Assembly: GCA_016196065.1 (NCBI GenBank)
Contig: JACPYL010000012.1
Location: 186,001-250,000 of the forward strand
Length of the DNA: 64,000 bases
Reading direction: 5' to 3'
Source: Acidobacteriota bacterium
GTDB taxonomy: Bacteria > Acidobacteriota > Terriglobia > Terriglobales > Acidobacteriaceae
A program made the translations under genes and the position numbers. Numbering within the stretch: the first letter of the stretch is position 1; each line of letters starts with the position of its first letter. Below, in pieces: positions 53,022 to 60,080 of the stretch. The notes below the pieces were generated by a model. It had not been told where the DNA came from and searched no databases. It saw nothing but the letters and a program-made list of their open reading frames with translations.

Positions 53022-54131
53022 CTATGATTCAGGAGGAAAAAGAATTTTCTGCGTCTGACGATTTTCCTGTCGGACTTTCCAATAGCAATTTTCCTTCTTG
53101 TATTCGATAGAGTCCTCATGTCTCGCGAGTGACGACTTGTCCGGCTTGCGCCCCATGTCCCTAGCGAATCCTTCATAGGTCAGCCATTGCGGGTCACACC
53201 GTTCTGAGCCATCGAGAACTTTTGTCATCAAGAATTCCCATGCCCGTTTTGTAGGAATGTGTTCCCCTGCTGCTAGACGATTTTCAGTGATTTGAAGACG
53301 ACGGTATTCCTTCGACAGCACTGCACCGTCATACGACTCTCCGCTCTCGCCTGTGTGAGTCTGATAATGGTCGTACTCGTCCGCGTCGGGACCGTTCCCT
53401 TTTCCTTTTGCCCGGTAGACTGAATCCGGATCGCCTCCCATGCGAACACAATTTTTATTTCCGACTAGATTGTCCTTGGCGAACCTGGGAATTGAGACGT
53501 TAGAGAACCTGAGGTCAAACGGTCGCTTCCGGTCAACGAGCCTCGCCCGCCGAAGGACATCCTCAGGAAGCGTGCCGTGCTTGACGCTTGCAACCAGTTC
53601 CGTCAACGGTGCAAACCGTGTTCCTGGTGTGCCGAGAAATGAACGTGTAGGAGTAGCTGTGACTAGTCTGCCGTTTTTGACTTTCAAGATGTGAACGACA
53701 CACCGGAAGAACGGTAGGAACTCTGGTGAGATGAGACAATTACCGCCCCCAAGGGAAGTCAAATCGAGATGGACATCGTCACCAATTCTCTGTGCATTAA
53801 ATCTCCCGAACTCAAAAGCATTTTCGGCAACCGTAGTACGGAGTTGCGCCCGGAGACGCTTGAGCAACGCACGGCGGGAGATGTCGATAGGGTCATCGGA
53901 ACGCCGTGTCTTCTCGACAGCAGTCAAATCCTCCCTTTGAAACTCTTCGCGTGCGTCACGGCACAGAGCTTCTAGGCGGATGAGAACGCGGTCAATGACC
54001 TCGTCGGAAAAACAATCCTTGGTCAGGTCTGGGACTTCATGCGAAATCTGGGACAGCACGTCCTCCCGCCTCGTCAGTGGGCAGAGTTGGGCAACGCGGT
54101 CATTGACGGTCTGGAGTAGGATGCCGTTCAC
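53022..54131 (-). CDS. Island protein of unknown function with HNH/AP2-linked C-terminal motif
   Basis: The 369-residue protein starts at a GTG that overlaps the previous stop (GTGA). The C-terminal 45 residues read WLTYEGFARDMGRKPDKSSL followed by YKKENCYWK. This resembles the stretch W-x-F-x-DMG-x-RP...D-x-D...YxxENCRW found in phage and mobile-element proteins next to HNH or AP2 domains, with the usual DRIDN core replaced by ARHED. The N-terminal 300 residues are not recognised. Confidence 0.6.
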   Translation of the reverse strand: MNGILLQTVNDRVAQLCPLTRREDVLSQISHEVPDLTKDCFSDEVIDRVLIRLEALCRDAREEFQREDLTAVEKTRRSDDPIDISRRALLKRLRAQLRTTVAENAFEFGRFNAQRIGDDVHLDLTSLGGGNCLISPEFLPFFRCVVHILKVKNGRLVTATPTRSFLGTPGTRFAPLTELVASVKHGTLPEDVLRRARLVDRKRPFDLRFSNVSIPRFAKDNLVGNKNCVRMGGDPDSVYRAKGKGNGPDADEYDHYQTHTGESGESYDGAVLSKEYRRLQITENRLAAGEHIPTKRAWEFLMTKVLDGSERCDPQWLTYEGFARDMGRKPDKSSLARHEDSIEYKKENCYWKVRQENRQTQKILFPPES

Positions 54132-54781
54132 AGGGCACCCCCGATGACGCTCTCTGAACGTGTGGCATGCCGATAACAGAACGTGCTGCCCTCAATCGGG
54201 GAGTTTGTGCAGTCGTTATCAAAGTTGCAGATTGGAATTCGCGGTGAGTCGGATGCGCTAAATGGAGCCAAGTCCGCTAATGGACTAGGAACCAAGTCCA
54301 CAGGCGGACAACTATCCACATATCCTTCTATAAAACCCTTCTGACCTACAGACCTACTACCTTCTATATAACTGTTAACAGATAGATGTCCGCTAATGGA
54401 CTTGGGCATGTTCTCAACAGTTTGCGGGGAGGATGCCGACACCCCGCTGGCTGCGGTAGCCAAGTCCGCTAATGGACTTGGTTCGTGCTTAGGGGTTTGA
54501 GTAGGCTTCACAAACAGCGGTGAGAGGTAGCCGTCTTTACCCCGGACTGATTCACGAACAACTATCAAATGGCACTTCACAATCAGGCTGTGGGTCGTTC
54601 GATGGATTACGGGTCTGGATGTCAGGCACGCCCTGGCAGTGATAGCCATCCTTTGTCCAAACAGACCAGCAGCGTCAAGATTCTGCTCGATGTAGTGGAG
54701 CAGTCCACGCTCTTGTAGCGTCAATGTTTTTGTGGATTTGTTGCGGTCGCGCTTTGGTATGTGTATCGTTTTGTCAGTCAT
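54128..54781 (-). CDS. Replication-initiator-like protein with iterons inside its gene
   Basis: The 217-residue product has a basic N-terminus (IPKRDRNKSTKTLTLQERG) and a helix-turn-helix-like part (LLHYIEQNLDAAGLFGQRM, ARACLTSRPVIHRTTHSLIV) in residues 1-85. A linker with two SPLADLA units is encoded by DNA iterons, and a Cys/His motif lies near the end (CNFDNDCTNS, FCYRHA). The plan of an N-terminal DNA-binding domain and an origin inside the gene resembles lambda O. It stands in the minus-strand operon with the excisionase-like gene. Function is inferred from the iterons. Confidence 0.55.
   Translation of the reverse strand: MTDKTIHIPKRDRNKSTKTLTLQERGLLHYIEQNLDAAGLFGQRMAITARACLTSRPVIHRTTHSLIVKCHLIVVRESVRGKDGYLSPLFVKPTQTPKHEPSPLADLATAASGVSASSPQTVENMPKSISGHLSVNSYIEGSRSVGQKGFIEGYVDSCPPVDLVPSPLADLAPFSASDSPRIPICNFDNDCTNSPIEGSTFCYRHATRSESVIGGAL
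54268..54481. other. Candidate replication origin: palindromic iterons and a DnaA-like box
   Basis: Three copies of CCAAGTCC-N6-GGACTTGG (54,268-54,289 with one change; 54,386-54,405 without the outer left bases; 54,460-54,481 perfect) share the centre GCTAAT. A fourth partial copy is at 54,292. Between copies 1 and 2 lie CTATCCACA (54,312-54,320, one mismatch to the DnaA box) and an AT-rich stretch with CCTTCTATA twice. This combination is typical of replication origins. Confidence 0.5.
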
Positions 54782-54807
54782 TCTGTCCCTTTCCTTCTGT
54801 CTACTTC

Positions 54808-54981
54808 CTATTTCTGCAATTCCAGGCTCACGAGTGCCAAGTCATCCGGTGTCAATCGTCCGAGTAGCGCCCCGATTGAGCGTGATGTTTGAAAGCTCGT
54901 CGTCTTCGTGAGTTCACGGAGTGCTCTGACCTTGTTGACGAGTTCTCGCAAGTCAGCCCGCAATTCGTTTTTCGTTTCCAT
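54808..54981 (-). CDS. Small helical protein in the island operon
   Basis: This 57-residue frame starts METKNELRADLRELVNKVRA and ends LALVSLELQK. GAGGGG lies 7 bases upstream of the ATG. It is short, helical and charged. It lies between the excisionase-like gene and the replication-like gene and shares their direction, so it is a real but unassigned member of the operon. Confidence 0.55.
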   Translation of the reverse strand: METKNELRADLRELVNKVRALRELTKTTSFQTSRSIGALLGRLTPDDLALVSLELQK

Positions 54982-55004
54982 CGTGAGTCCCCTCTGTCTT
55001 TCCT

Positions 55005-55205
55005 TTACTGCACCTTGCCTGCGTCAGCAGAGCGACGAATCCACTGTTCGACATCGCTGCGCAGGAATCGCATCCCGCACGGCAGGCGTAGAACTGGTAG
55101 TGGGATTTCGTGGGAGGTCTGCCCTCTGCGCCTGGTCAACTCATAGACGCTGCGCTTGCTGCACTTCAAGAACACAGCAAGGTCTGTCACAGTCATCAGT
55201 TCCAC
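55005..55205 (-). CDS. Excisionase/AlpA-like helix-turn-helix protein
   Basis: The GTG at 55,205 follows AGGAG by 6 bases. The 66-residue protein is a MerR-like small HTH: TVTDLAVFLKCSKRSVYELT, LPVLRLPCGMRFLRSDVEQW. Such proteins act as excisionases or regulators in integrative elements. It is the first gene of the minus-strand operon and faces a long non-coding regulatory region. Confidence 0.8.
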   Translation of the reverse strand: MELMTVTDLAVFLKCSKRSVYELTRRRGQTSHEIPLPVLRLPCGMRFLRSDVEQWIRRSADAGKVQ

Positions 55206-55471
55206 GTTTGACTCCTCGCTCCCCAATAGAAAAAACGCCTGACAGACGTGAGTCCATCAGGGCGTTGGTCGAGGCGCTTTGCGGAACGCCTGTCAAAAAT
55301 CTACCCGCAAAGGTTTCCGACCATGCCCCGCTTGGGGTCTGCGATCAAATGTGGTGATTGCGTTTTGCGCTCACCCGCGCCGTACCTGCCCTAGTCGGGC
55401 GACCACCGTGGCCTTTCGGATCGGTTGGTGAGACAGTCGCGAGAACTGCCCGCTCTTGGTACATTTCTACC

Positions 55472-55548
55472 TCTCAAGAATAGCAAGCTGAGAGGGATTA
55501 GCAATGGCTCGAAAGTCATCAGCACTTGTTACCGATCAGTGCGATGAC
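55472..55548 (-). promoter_or_regulatory. Candidate promoter and dyad for the island operon
   Basis: On the minus strand TTGCTA (55,504-55,499) and TATTCT (55,482-55,477) are 16 bases apart. The dyad CTCTCA/TGAGAG (55,472-55,495) overlaps the spacer. Upstream lies an imperfect dyad GTCATCAGCACT/AGTGCGATGAC (55,515-55,548). The 270-base leader contains AACGCC-type inverted repeats (55,228-55,300). Confidence 0.35.
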
Positions 55549-55625
55549 CTACTATTACAATATTACACTGTGGTATGCCCAAAGTCAATCTAACTCGCTA
55601 GCACAATGCTGCAAGATATTCATTG

Positions 55626-55815
55626 ACTGATACAAAAATATCAAAAATATATATCAGTACGTGAGAATCATTCTGACGCCCGATGGTACCTACTCCGAAA
55701 ATGTACCAGGCAGAAAGCTACGCAAAGGGGACCCACAAAGGGGACCCGCCCGAAAAAATGTACCGGATAGAAATTCCGGAAAGGGGACCCAATAGACGGG
55801 ACCCCAATGAAAGGG
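55626..55815. repeat. Non-coding repeat-rich segment of the island
   Basis: ACTGATA and TATCAGT face each other across an AT-rich 17-base centre (55,626-55,656). Then AAAGGGGACCC occurs three times, with a related GACGGGACCCC (55,724-55,806). AAAATGTACC occurs twice, followed by a GGxAGAAA-like segment. A small open frame covers it but has no coding features. The rest of the gap to 56,154 shows TGTTCTAC pairs and nothing else that I can support. Confidence 0.55.
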
Positions 55816-56061
55816 AGCGTTGTGTGACCTGGCCGAACCGATCACGTTGGAGAACTACCACGGGGCGCTCTGCCGGACGGTCGGTCGTCTGGGGAGGTAA
55901 CCACCCTATTTTTCTGCCCTTCGACTGTCCTACCCCATACCCCTAATTCGCATCAGGGTTGCGAGGGAGCCGCAATCAGGGCAGCAGGAGGCTGTTGAGC
56001 GACGGTTCGTAGAACCTGCGTCACAAAATCACGTCCTTGCAATCAGAGACTTACAAAGGAC

Positions 56062-56080
56062 GTAGAACACCTGTAGAACA
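56062..56080 (-). promoter_or_regulatory. Internal paired TGTTCTAC motif
   Basis: GTAGAACA occurs twice with a period of 11 (56,062-56,069 and 56,073-56,080), which is the same motif as at both ends but inverted. A partial copy is at 56,009. GAGCGACGGT, present in the att core, also recurs at 55,997 and 50,364. Confidence 0.4.
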
Positions 56081-56154
56081 TTCTGAGCATGTGACAGTTT
56101 TTGTCATTTCCAGGAAGAGGCGTCATTCATTCGTGTTGGAGAGGTCGAGCGTCA

Positions 56155-56607
56155 TCAAGGTTGAGTTTGGTCTAGAGCGGCAGTCTGGTTCTCGCTCCAC
56201 GCGACCAAATATCTGTGGAACGCATGAGTGAGGGACTCTATCCACACGTCGAAGTCTTTTCCGAGCACAAATGGATTCATCAAACGCTCATCGAAGTAGT
56301 CTGGTTGGAAATGATAGACGCCGTTTCGGAACCGCTTCAGTAACGCTAGATGTGGCGATGCCAGAAGAGGGTCGATCTCAGGGTCAGACAACTTCAAATC
56401 TTGCCAACCTTCGCAGACTACATACAGCCCTGCATACCAATAGCTGAGATACATGAACGCACGACCTGCGTCCTCATTGTCAAAGAAGCTCGGGGTCGGT
56501 GAGAACTGCTTGCCCGCTTGCAGATAGTGCTCCCGCATCTCAATGCTCCACATGAAGTAGCGGTGCAGGCTGAAAATCTTGAAGACCTCTGGAACGGGTG
56601 CACTCAC
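56155..56607 (-). CDS. Second HEPN-like protein
   Basis: The 150-residue protein is mostly helical and aromatic (RYFMWSIEMREHYLQAGKQF, YLSYWYAGLYVVCEGWQDL). It contains LLKRFRNGVYHFQPDY: Arg94-Asn95 and His99 form an RNxxxH motif of the HEPN type. It is unrelated in sequence to the HEPN gene at 51,299. The start is GTG at 56,607; TAAAAT lies 7 bases upstream. It stands alone, so either a single-gene effector or a cargo enzyme is possible. Confidence 0.6.
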   Translation of the reverse strand: MSAPVPEVFKIFSLHRYFMWSIEMREHYLQAGKQFSPTPSFFDNEDAGRAFMYLSYWYAGLYVVCEGWQDLKLSDPEIDPLLASPHLALLKRFRNGVYHFQPDYFDERLMNPFVLGKDFDVWIESLTHAFHRYLVAWSENQTAALDQTQP

Positions 56608-56762
56608 GGTATTTATTTTACTAGGTGCAGGAGCACCCGCTGGTGCTTAGTGGGTATCGGTCTGACGATGTGCCCTTAGAACTGAGCCTATTTTCTCAAG
56701 TCTCTCTCCTTTGTATCGAGTATCCCGGCTATACTTTCCTGGCCTGAGGGGGCAATTACAAA

Positions 56763-56957
56763 ATGAACTTCAGAGAGATTGTTCGTGACCTTGACAGACA
56801 AATTTCAGAGCTTCAGAAAGCACGGAAGGCGTTGGCCGGGTTGGGCGGGGCAGTCGGAAACGGAAGACGCGGAAGGACAATGAGCGCGGCTGGTCGCAAA
56901 CGAATTGCAGCCGCTCAACGCGCACGCTGGGCGAAGATCAGGGCGGGCAAGAGATGA
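56763..56957 (+). CDS. Small basic SAAxRKRIAxAQRARWAK protein
   Basis: The 64-residue protein begins with a coiled-coil-like helix (FREIVRDLDRQISELQKARK) and ends with TMSAAGRKRIAAAQRARWAK and a basic tail. This C-terminal motif recurs in many small proteins of Acidobacteriota and looks like a nucleic-acid-binding tail. The function is unknown. No strong Shine-Dalgarno sequence precedes the ATG. Confidence 0.7.
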   Translation: MNFREIVRDLDRQISELQKARKALAGLGGAVGNGRRGRTMSAAGRKRIAAAQRARWAKIRAGKR

Positions 56958-56973
56958 AAGCTACGGAGGAAGC

Positions 56974-57138
56974 ATGGCAAGTCAGGAGTGTTGGGTGAGG
57001 TGTAGCGAGTGCCCTTTGATAGTCACCTTCACGGTACTGGAATTTATGGACAGACTGGGGATACTCGAATGTGCGGCAGGTCACCGCTGCGAGTACGCAG
57101 TCGGGGAAGTAAACCGGGGAGCACCGCCACAAGCGTAG
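56974..57138 (+). CDS. Small Cys-rich protein
   Basis: GGAGG lies 4 bases before the ATG. The 54-residue product has CWVRCSEC near the start and CAAGHRC near the middle, a CxxxCxxC...CxxxHxC layout that could bind zinc. It follows the basic protein by 16 bases and is probably co-transcribed with it. Confidence 0.6.
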   Translation: MASQECWVRCSECPLIVTFTVLEFMDRLGILECAAGHRCEYAVGEVNRGAPPQA

Positions 57139-57146
57139 GTACTGAC

Positions 57147-57356
57147 TCAGACCCCTAGCATTCGCTTCGCTGCCTTCAGTCGTGCCTTGCGGTACGTAGG
57201 CTCAGGCTCGTTCTGCCGGATGTAATCCTCAAGAATCTGACCGAACATCGGAGCATAGCCCTTCGCAATACGGCTGATCCGCATGAAGTTCTGCGCGGGC
57301 GTAAACATCTTGTCTTTGCAGATTGCGTCAATCATCTCAAGAATGTTCTGTGACAT
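57147..57356 (-). CDS. Small helical hypothetical protein
   Basis: The 69-residue product (MSQNILEMIDAICKDKMFTP, ILEDYIRQNEPEPTYRKARL) is soluble and helical. It lies 15 bases after the membrane peptide gene on the same strand, so it is probably transcribed from the integrase promoter. The family is not recognised. Confidence 0.55.
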   Translation of the reverse strand: MSQNILEMIDAICKDKMFTPAQNFMRISRIAKGYAPMFGQILEDYIRQNEPEPTYRKARLKAAKRMLGV

Positions 57357-57371
57357 GGATGCGACTCCGAC

Positions 57372-57485
57372 TCACCCTATCATTATGGACAACAAATAGA
57401 AGACTGCCCATCCCACGATTCCGAATTCAAAGCAGAGCACCAGCAGAAGCCCCAGACTGAACACACCGTCAATGACCTTTTTCAC
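57372..57485 (-). CDS. Single-pass membrane peptide downstream of the integrase
   Basis: The GTG at 57,485 has AAGGAGG 4 bases upstream and starts 12 bases after the integrase stop. The 37-residue product is MKKVIDGVFSLGLLLVLCFE followed by a hydrophobic rest ending SIMIG: one or two membrane segments. It could be a small toxin or regulator, but nothing more can be said. Confidence 0.5.
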   Translation of the reverse strand: MKKVIDGVFSLGLLLVLCFEFGIVGWAVFYLLSIMIG

Positions 57486-57497
57486 GGTTCCTCCTTG

Positions 57498-58730
57498 TCA
57501 CTTCCCCTTGCCATTCGCAGCAGCCGCTTCCAGGAGCTTCATGCCGCTCTTAAATGCCTCCGGTGTGATGGCCTTCTTGTACACGTTCAGCGTCGTCGTC
57601 ATGGACTTATGCCGCAAGAGCGCCTGGGCGACAGCATAGTTGCCGTTGGTCGCTTCGATTGCAGCAGTGCAGGCTCCGCGTCGGCCAGCGTAGAGGGTCT
57701 TCCATTGCACGCCTGATTTCTTTGGGACTTTGTCGCAAATCTCACATTCTTTCTTGCCTTCGACGTGCGGCTTGATGACTCGGGCAATCAGATTGTGAAG
57801 GTCAACGGGCGTCCCGTTACGACTTTCGAACACGTACCCTTCTTTGCGGTTGCCGCTCTTCTTGCGCCAGAGTACGAGCGGAACTCTGACTTGGTCTATC
57901 AGGGGCAGGGGCGCAATGGACTCAGCCGTCTTTGGGACATCGACTATACCGCGTACAACGGAGCGACGAATATGGACGCTCTCTTTGTCGAAATCTTCCC
58001 AACGCAGAGCCGCAATCTCACCAGGACGCAAGCCAAGGAAGCAGGACAGTGCCATCACGAGTTGGCAGTCAACATGGTCAACCAGGGCTGAAATGATGTT
58101 CTCCGCTTCCTCAAGTGTGTAGTGCTTCGTGCGCTCGGATTCAATGGCGTCATCCGGCATCGAGACATCGTGCCACGGGTTGACCTTGATTCGCTGCTCA
58201 ATGACCGCACGCTTGAAGAGCGAACTGCCGAGAGCCTTGATGTGCTTCAGCGTGTTCTTGCCCTGAGTGCTGGTCAGCGATTGAAGGAACTGCGTCCCCA
58301 TGAACGGCTCGTACTGTTGCAGCGTGCGCTTCGCGAAGTGAGCCTTGAGATGTTGGTTCCAAATCTGCTTGTACCCTCGCACGGTCGAAGGCTTCTTTCT
58401 GGCTTTGCTAGTCAACTGCACAATCTCTTCGCAGTAGGGAAGGTATCGCTGCTCCCAGAAATCAGAGATGGACATGTCTTGCTGAGGCTGACCGTTCGAC
58501 TGAGCAGCGTTGACGGTCTGCATGATTTTGTCGCGCACATCAGCGACAGATTTCTTCGTACGATGCTCGGCTCTCTTCTCGCAGAATCGGTGATGCTGCT
58601 CACCGTTCACTGAGCACAATCGCTCCGTTTTGTGAACGCGCTGCGCAGTTCCATCCTTCAATTCTGTTGTGCGATACTTAAGGAACCATGAGCCGTTGTG
58701 CTTGTAGATCGAACCTGATTGGTACGCCAT
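57498..58730 (-). CDS. int: Tyrosine recombinase (integrase) of the element
   Basis: The 410-residue integrase has an arm-type N-terminus (1-75), a SAM-like core-binding domain (about 88-185) and the catalytic domain. Catalytic residues visible are Arg235 (GLRPGEIAALRWEDF), Arg350/351 (LYAGRRGA), His374 (LLRHKS) and the nucleophile Tyr384 (TLNVYKK). The His of the usual HxxR box is replaced (Tyr347/Ala348). It reads away from the tRNA at the right end. The integrase gives site-specificity for the anticodon-loop region of tRNA-Met. Confidence 0.93.
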   Translation of the reverse strand: MAYQSGSIYKHNGSWFLKYRTTELKDGTAQRVHKTERLCSVNGEQHHRFCEKRAEHRTKKSVADVRDKIMQTVNAAQSNGQPQQDMSISDFWEQRYLPYCEEIVQLTSKARKKPSTVRGYKQIWNQHLKAHFAKRTLQQYEPFMGTQFLQSLTSTQGKNTLKHIKALGSSLFKRAVIEQRIKVNPWHDVSMPDDAIESERTKHYTLEEAENIISALVDHVDCQLVMALSCFLGLRPGEIAALRWEDFDKESVHIRRSVVRGIVDVPKTAESIAPLPLIDQVRVPLVLWRKKSGNRKEGYVFESRNGTPVDLHNLIARVIKPHVEGKKECEICDKVPKKSGVQWKTLYAGRRGACTAAIEATNGNYAVAQALLRHKSMTTTLNVYKKAITPEAFKSGMKLLEAAAANGKGK

Positions 58731-58766
58731 TGTGCTCCCCTCTGTTTCAGCACAAGAGTACCGAAT

Positions 58767-58784
58767 TGTTCTACAATGTTCTAC
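58767..58784 (+). promoter_or_regulatory. Candidate integrase arm site, right
   Basis: TGTTCTAC occurs at 58,767-58,774 and 58,777-58,784 (period 10), between the integrase start and the tRNA. Confidence 0.5.
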
Positions 58785-58826
58785 AGCACAAAGGTCACAT
58801 CCTCGTAACTTGCAGTAAACACACCG

Positions 58827-58868
58827 TGGCGGTGTAGCTCAGGTGGTTAGAGCGACGGTCTCATAATC
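58827..58868 (+). repeat. attR: 42-bp direct repeat
   Basis: Identical to 50,196-50,237. This copy is part of the intact tRNA gene, so the element supplies the 5' half and therefore a new promoter for the tRNA. Confidence 0.9.
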
Positions 58869-58904
58869 CGTAGGTCGTAGGTTCGAGTCCTACCGCCGCC
58901 ACCA
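58828..58904 (+). tRNA. tRNA-Met (CAT)
   Basis: The 77-base gene folds into a cloverleaf: acceptor GGCGGTG/CGCCGCC with one G-T pair, D-arm GCTC/GAGC, anticodon loop CTCATAA, T-arm GTAGG/CCTAC with loop TTCGAGT, and an encoded CCA end. The CAT anticodon could also mark an isoleucine tRNA with lysidine; the stem sequence looks more like elongator Met. The gene is rebuilt by the integrated element. Confidence 0.93.
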
Positions 58905-58939
58905 AAATCCTCCCAAAAACTTCCGCGACGAGGACTGTG

Positions 58940-59671
58940 TTAGTAGTCGGAACCGCTCTGCTGCGATCCCGGAGTCTCGCCCTGCAACTCCGCCATGATC
59001 GCGACCGCGGCACTCGTCCCCACCAGGTCAGCGCCCGCTTCCACCAGTTCGCGCACGTGTTCAGCAGTTTTGATTCCGCCCGATGCCTTGATGTGGATAT
59101 GCTTTGGCGCGAGCCCACGGAGAAAACGGATGTCTTCTGCCGTGGCGATTCCCACGCTGCCACTGCTCGCGTTCTTCAGGTAAGAGACTCCGGCATCGAT
59201 ACTGAGTGCAACTGCGCGTTCCCGCTGCGCCAGATTCAGGAGAGGAAGTTCCAGCATGATCTTTACCGGAATTCCCTGCGCCCCTTCTACCACTCCCCGG
59301 ATGTCTTCGAAATAGTCCTTCTCTCGACCTGAAAGCAGAAAGCCGACGTTCGGCATCAAGTCGATTTCCTGTGCACCTTCCTGGACGAGGCGGCCCGCCT
59401 CGTACGCCTTGCCTGCGCTCGTCATCGTGCCGAAGGGGAGATCGATAAACGATGCCACCTTGATTCCGGTGCCTGCGAGCGCCGCCGTGGTCTTGCTTGT
59501 CCACGCCGGAGGAATCATGGCCGCGTGAAATCTGTACTTCTTGCATTCTTCAATGTGCTGTTGCCACTGCGCGTCGGTCAGGCGATTGGAAATGAGTGTC
59601 GACTGGATTCGTCCGGCAAAACTGGCGGCGTCTTGCAGCGAGATGCGGGGCTTGGCGTGAGTCTCGGTCAA
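58940..59671 (-). CDS. deoC: Deoxyribose-phosphate aldolase
   Basis: DeoC splits 2-deoxyribose-5-P into glyceraldehyde-3-P and acetaldehyde. The 243-residue TIM-barrel has the Schiff-base lysine in YLKNASSG (E. coli has IKTSTG), the second lysine in HIKASGGIKT and EIDLMPNVGFLLSG for the acidic strand. Motif changes are within the family's range. No other deo genes are adjacent. Confidence 0.9.
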   Translation of the reverse strand: MTETHAKPRISLQDAASFAGRIQSTLISNRLTDAQWQQHIEECKKYRFHAAMIPPAWTSKTTAALAGTGIKVASFIDLPFGTMTSAGKAYEAGRLVQEGAQEIDLMPNVGFLLSGREKDYFEDIRGVVEGAQGIPVKIMLELPLLNLAQRERAVALSIDAGVSYLKNASSGSVGIATAEDIRFLRGLAPKHIHIKASGGIKTAEHVRELVEAGADLVGTSAAVAIMAELQGETPGSQQSGSDY

Positions 59672-59872
59672 TTCTGCTCTGTCGATTTCCCTGGGAACAA
59701 ATGTTTGCGGAACTCGCCAGTCTGCGCCCCGGTTGCGCCCCTGTCAACACAAGGAGGCAGGAAGGAGGTAGGTTGGTGGTAGCTCAGTTTGAACCCGAAT
59801 CCATTCCCATACTGCCCGGCAGTGCTGATATTCACACCAACGCAATGAGTACCGGACGGACAACCGACAATA

Positions 59873-60020
59873 GCCCGGCGTTTTAACGCCGGGTAGGGTC
59901 CGCGTAACAAAGAGCCAGCGGGACGACTGATCTGACGGATACGGTCCGGGCGTGAACCCAGTCGTGCCTCCCGCACTGGGCGCCAGAAATTGCCCCACAC
60001 CCGCCAGTAAACTGGCGGGC
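59873..60020. repeat. Hairpins in the deoC-kinase gap
   Basis: The gap 59,672-60,080 has no gene that I can support. It contains CCCGGCG/CGCCGGG (about 59,873-59,893) and CCCGCCAG/CTGGCGGG (60,000-60,019), both with short A/T loops, and a short CGTCCC/GGGACG stem just after. Confidence 0.6.
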
Positions 60021-60080
60021 TGCCCTCAATCGTCCCGCGGGGACGGCGGTTTGTCAGTTTGAAGGTTGAGCCGCGACCGG

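Larger units (their letters stand above)
50196..58868. mobile_element. 8.6-kb integrative element in tRNA-Met(CAT)
   Basis: The element is bounded by a 42-bp direct repeat of the tRNA 5' half and carries a tyrosine integrase next to the right end, an excisionase-like gene, a replication-like operon with iterons, and cargo including two HEPN-like genes. Paired TGTTCTAC motifs at 50,329-50,347 and 58,767-58,784 lie near the two ends, with a third pair at 56,062-56,080 in the opposite direction. No capsid, terminase or conjugation genes were recognised, so it is probably a satellite or mobilisable genomic island rather than a phage. Confidence 0.88.

Noticed and set aside
55683-55815. CRISPR array
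   Set aside because: The repeats are short (10-11 bases), irregularly spaced and separated by related rather than unique sequence, and no cas genes are present.
55683-55946. 87-codon plus-strand frame over the repeat block
   Set aside because: The composition follows the DNA repeats (GDPPEK, RGPNRRDP), it has no Shine-Dalgarno sequence, and it matches no family.
50196-58868. Complete prophage
   Set aside because: No terminase, portal, capsid, tail or lysis genes were recognised in 8.6 kb.
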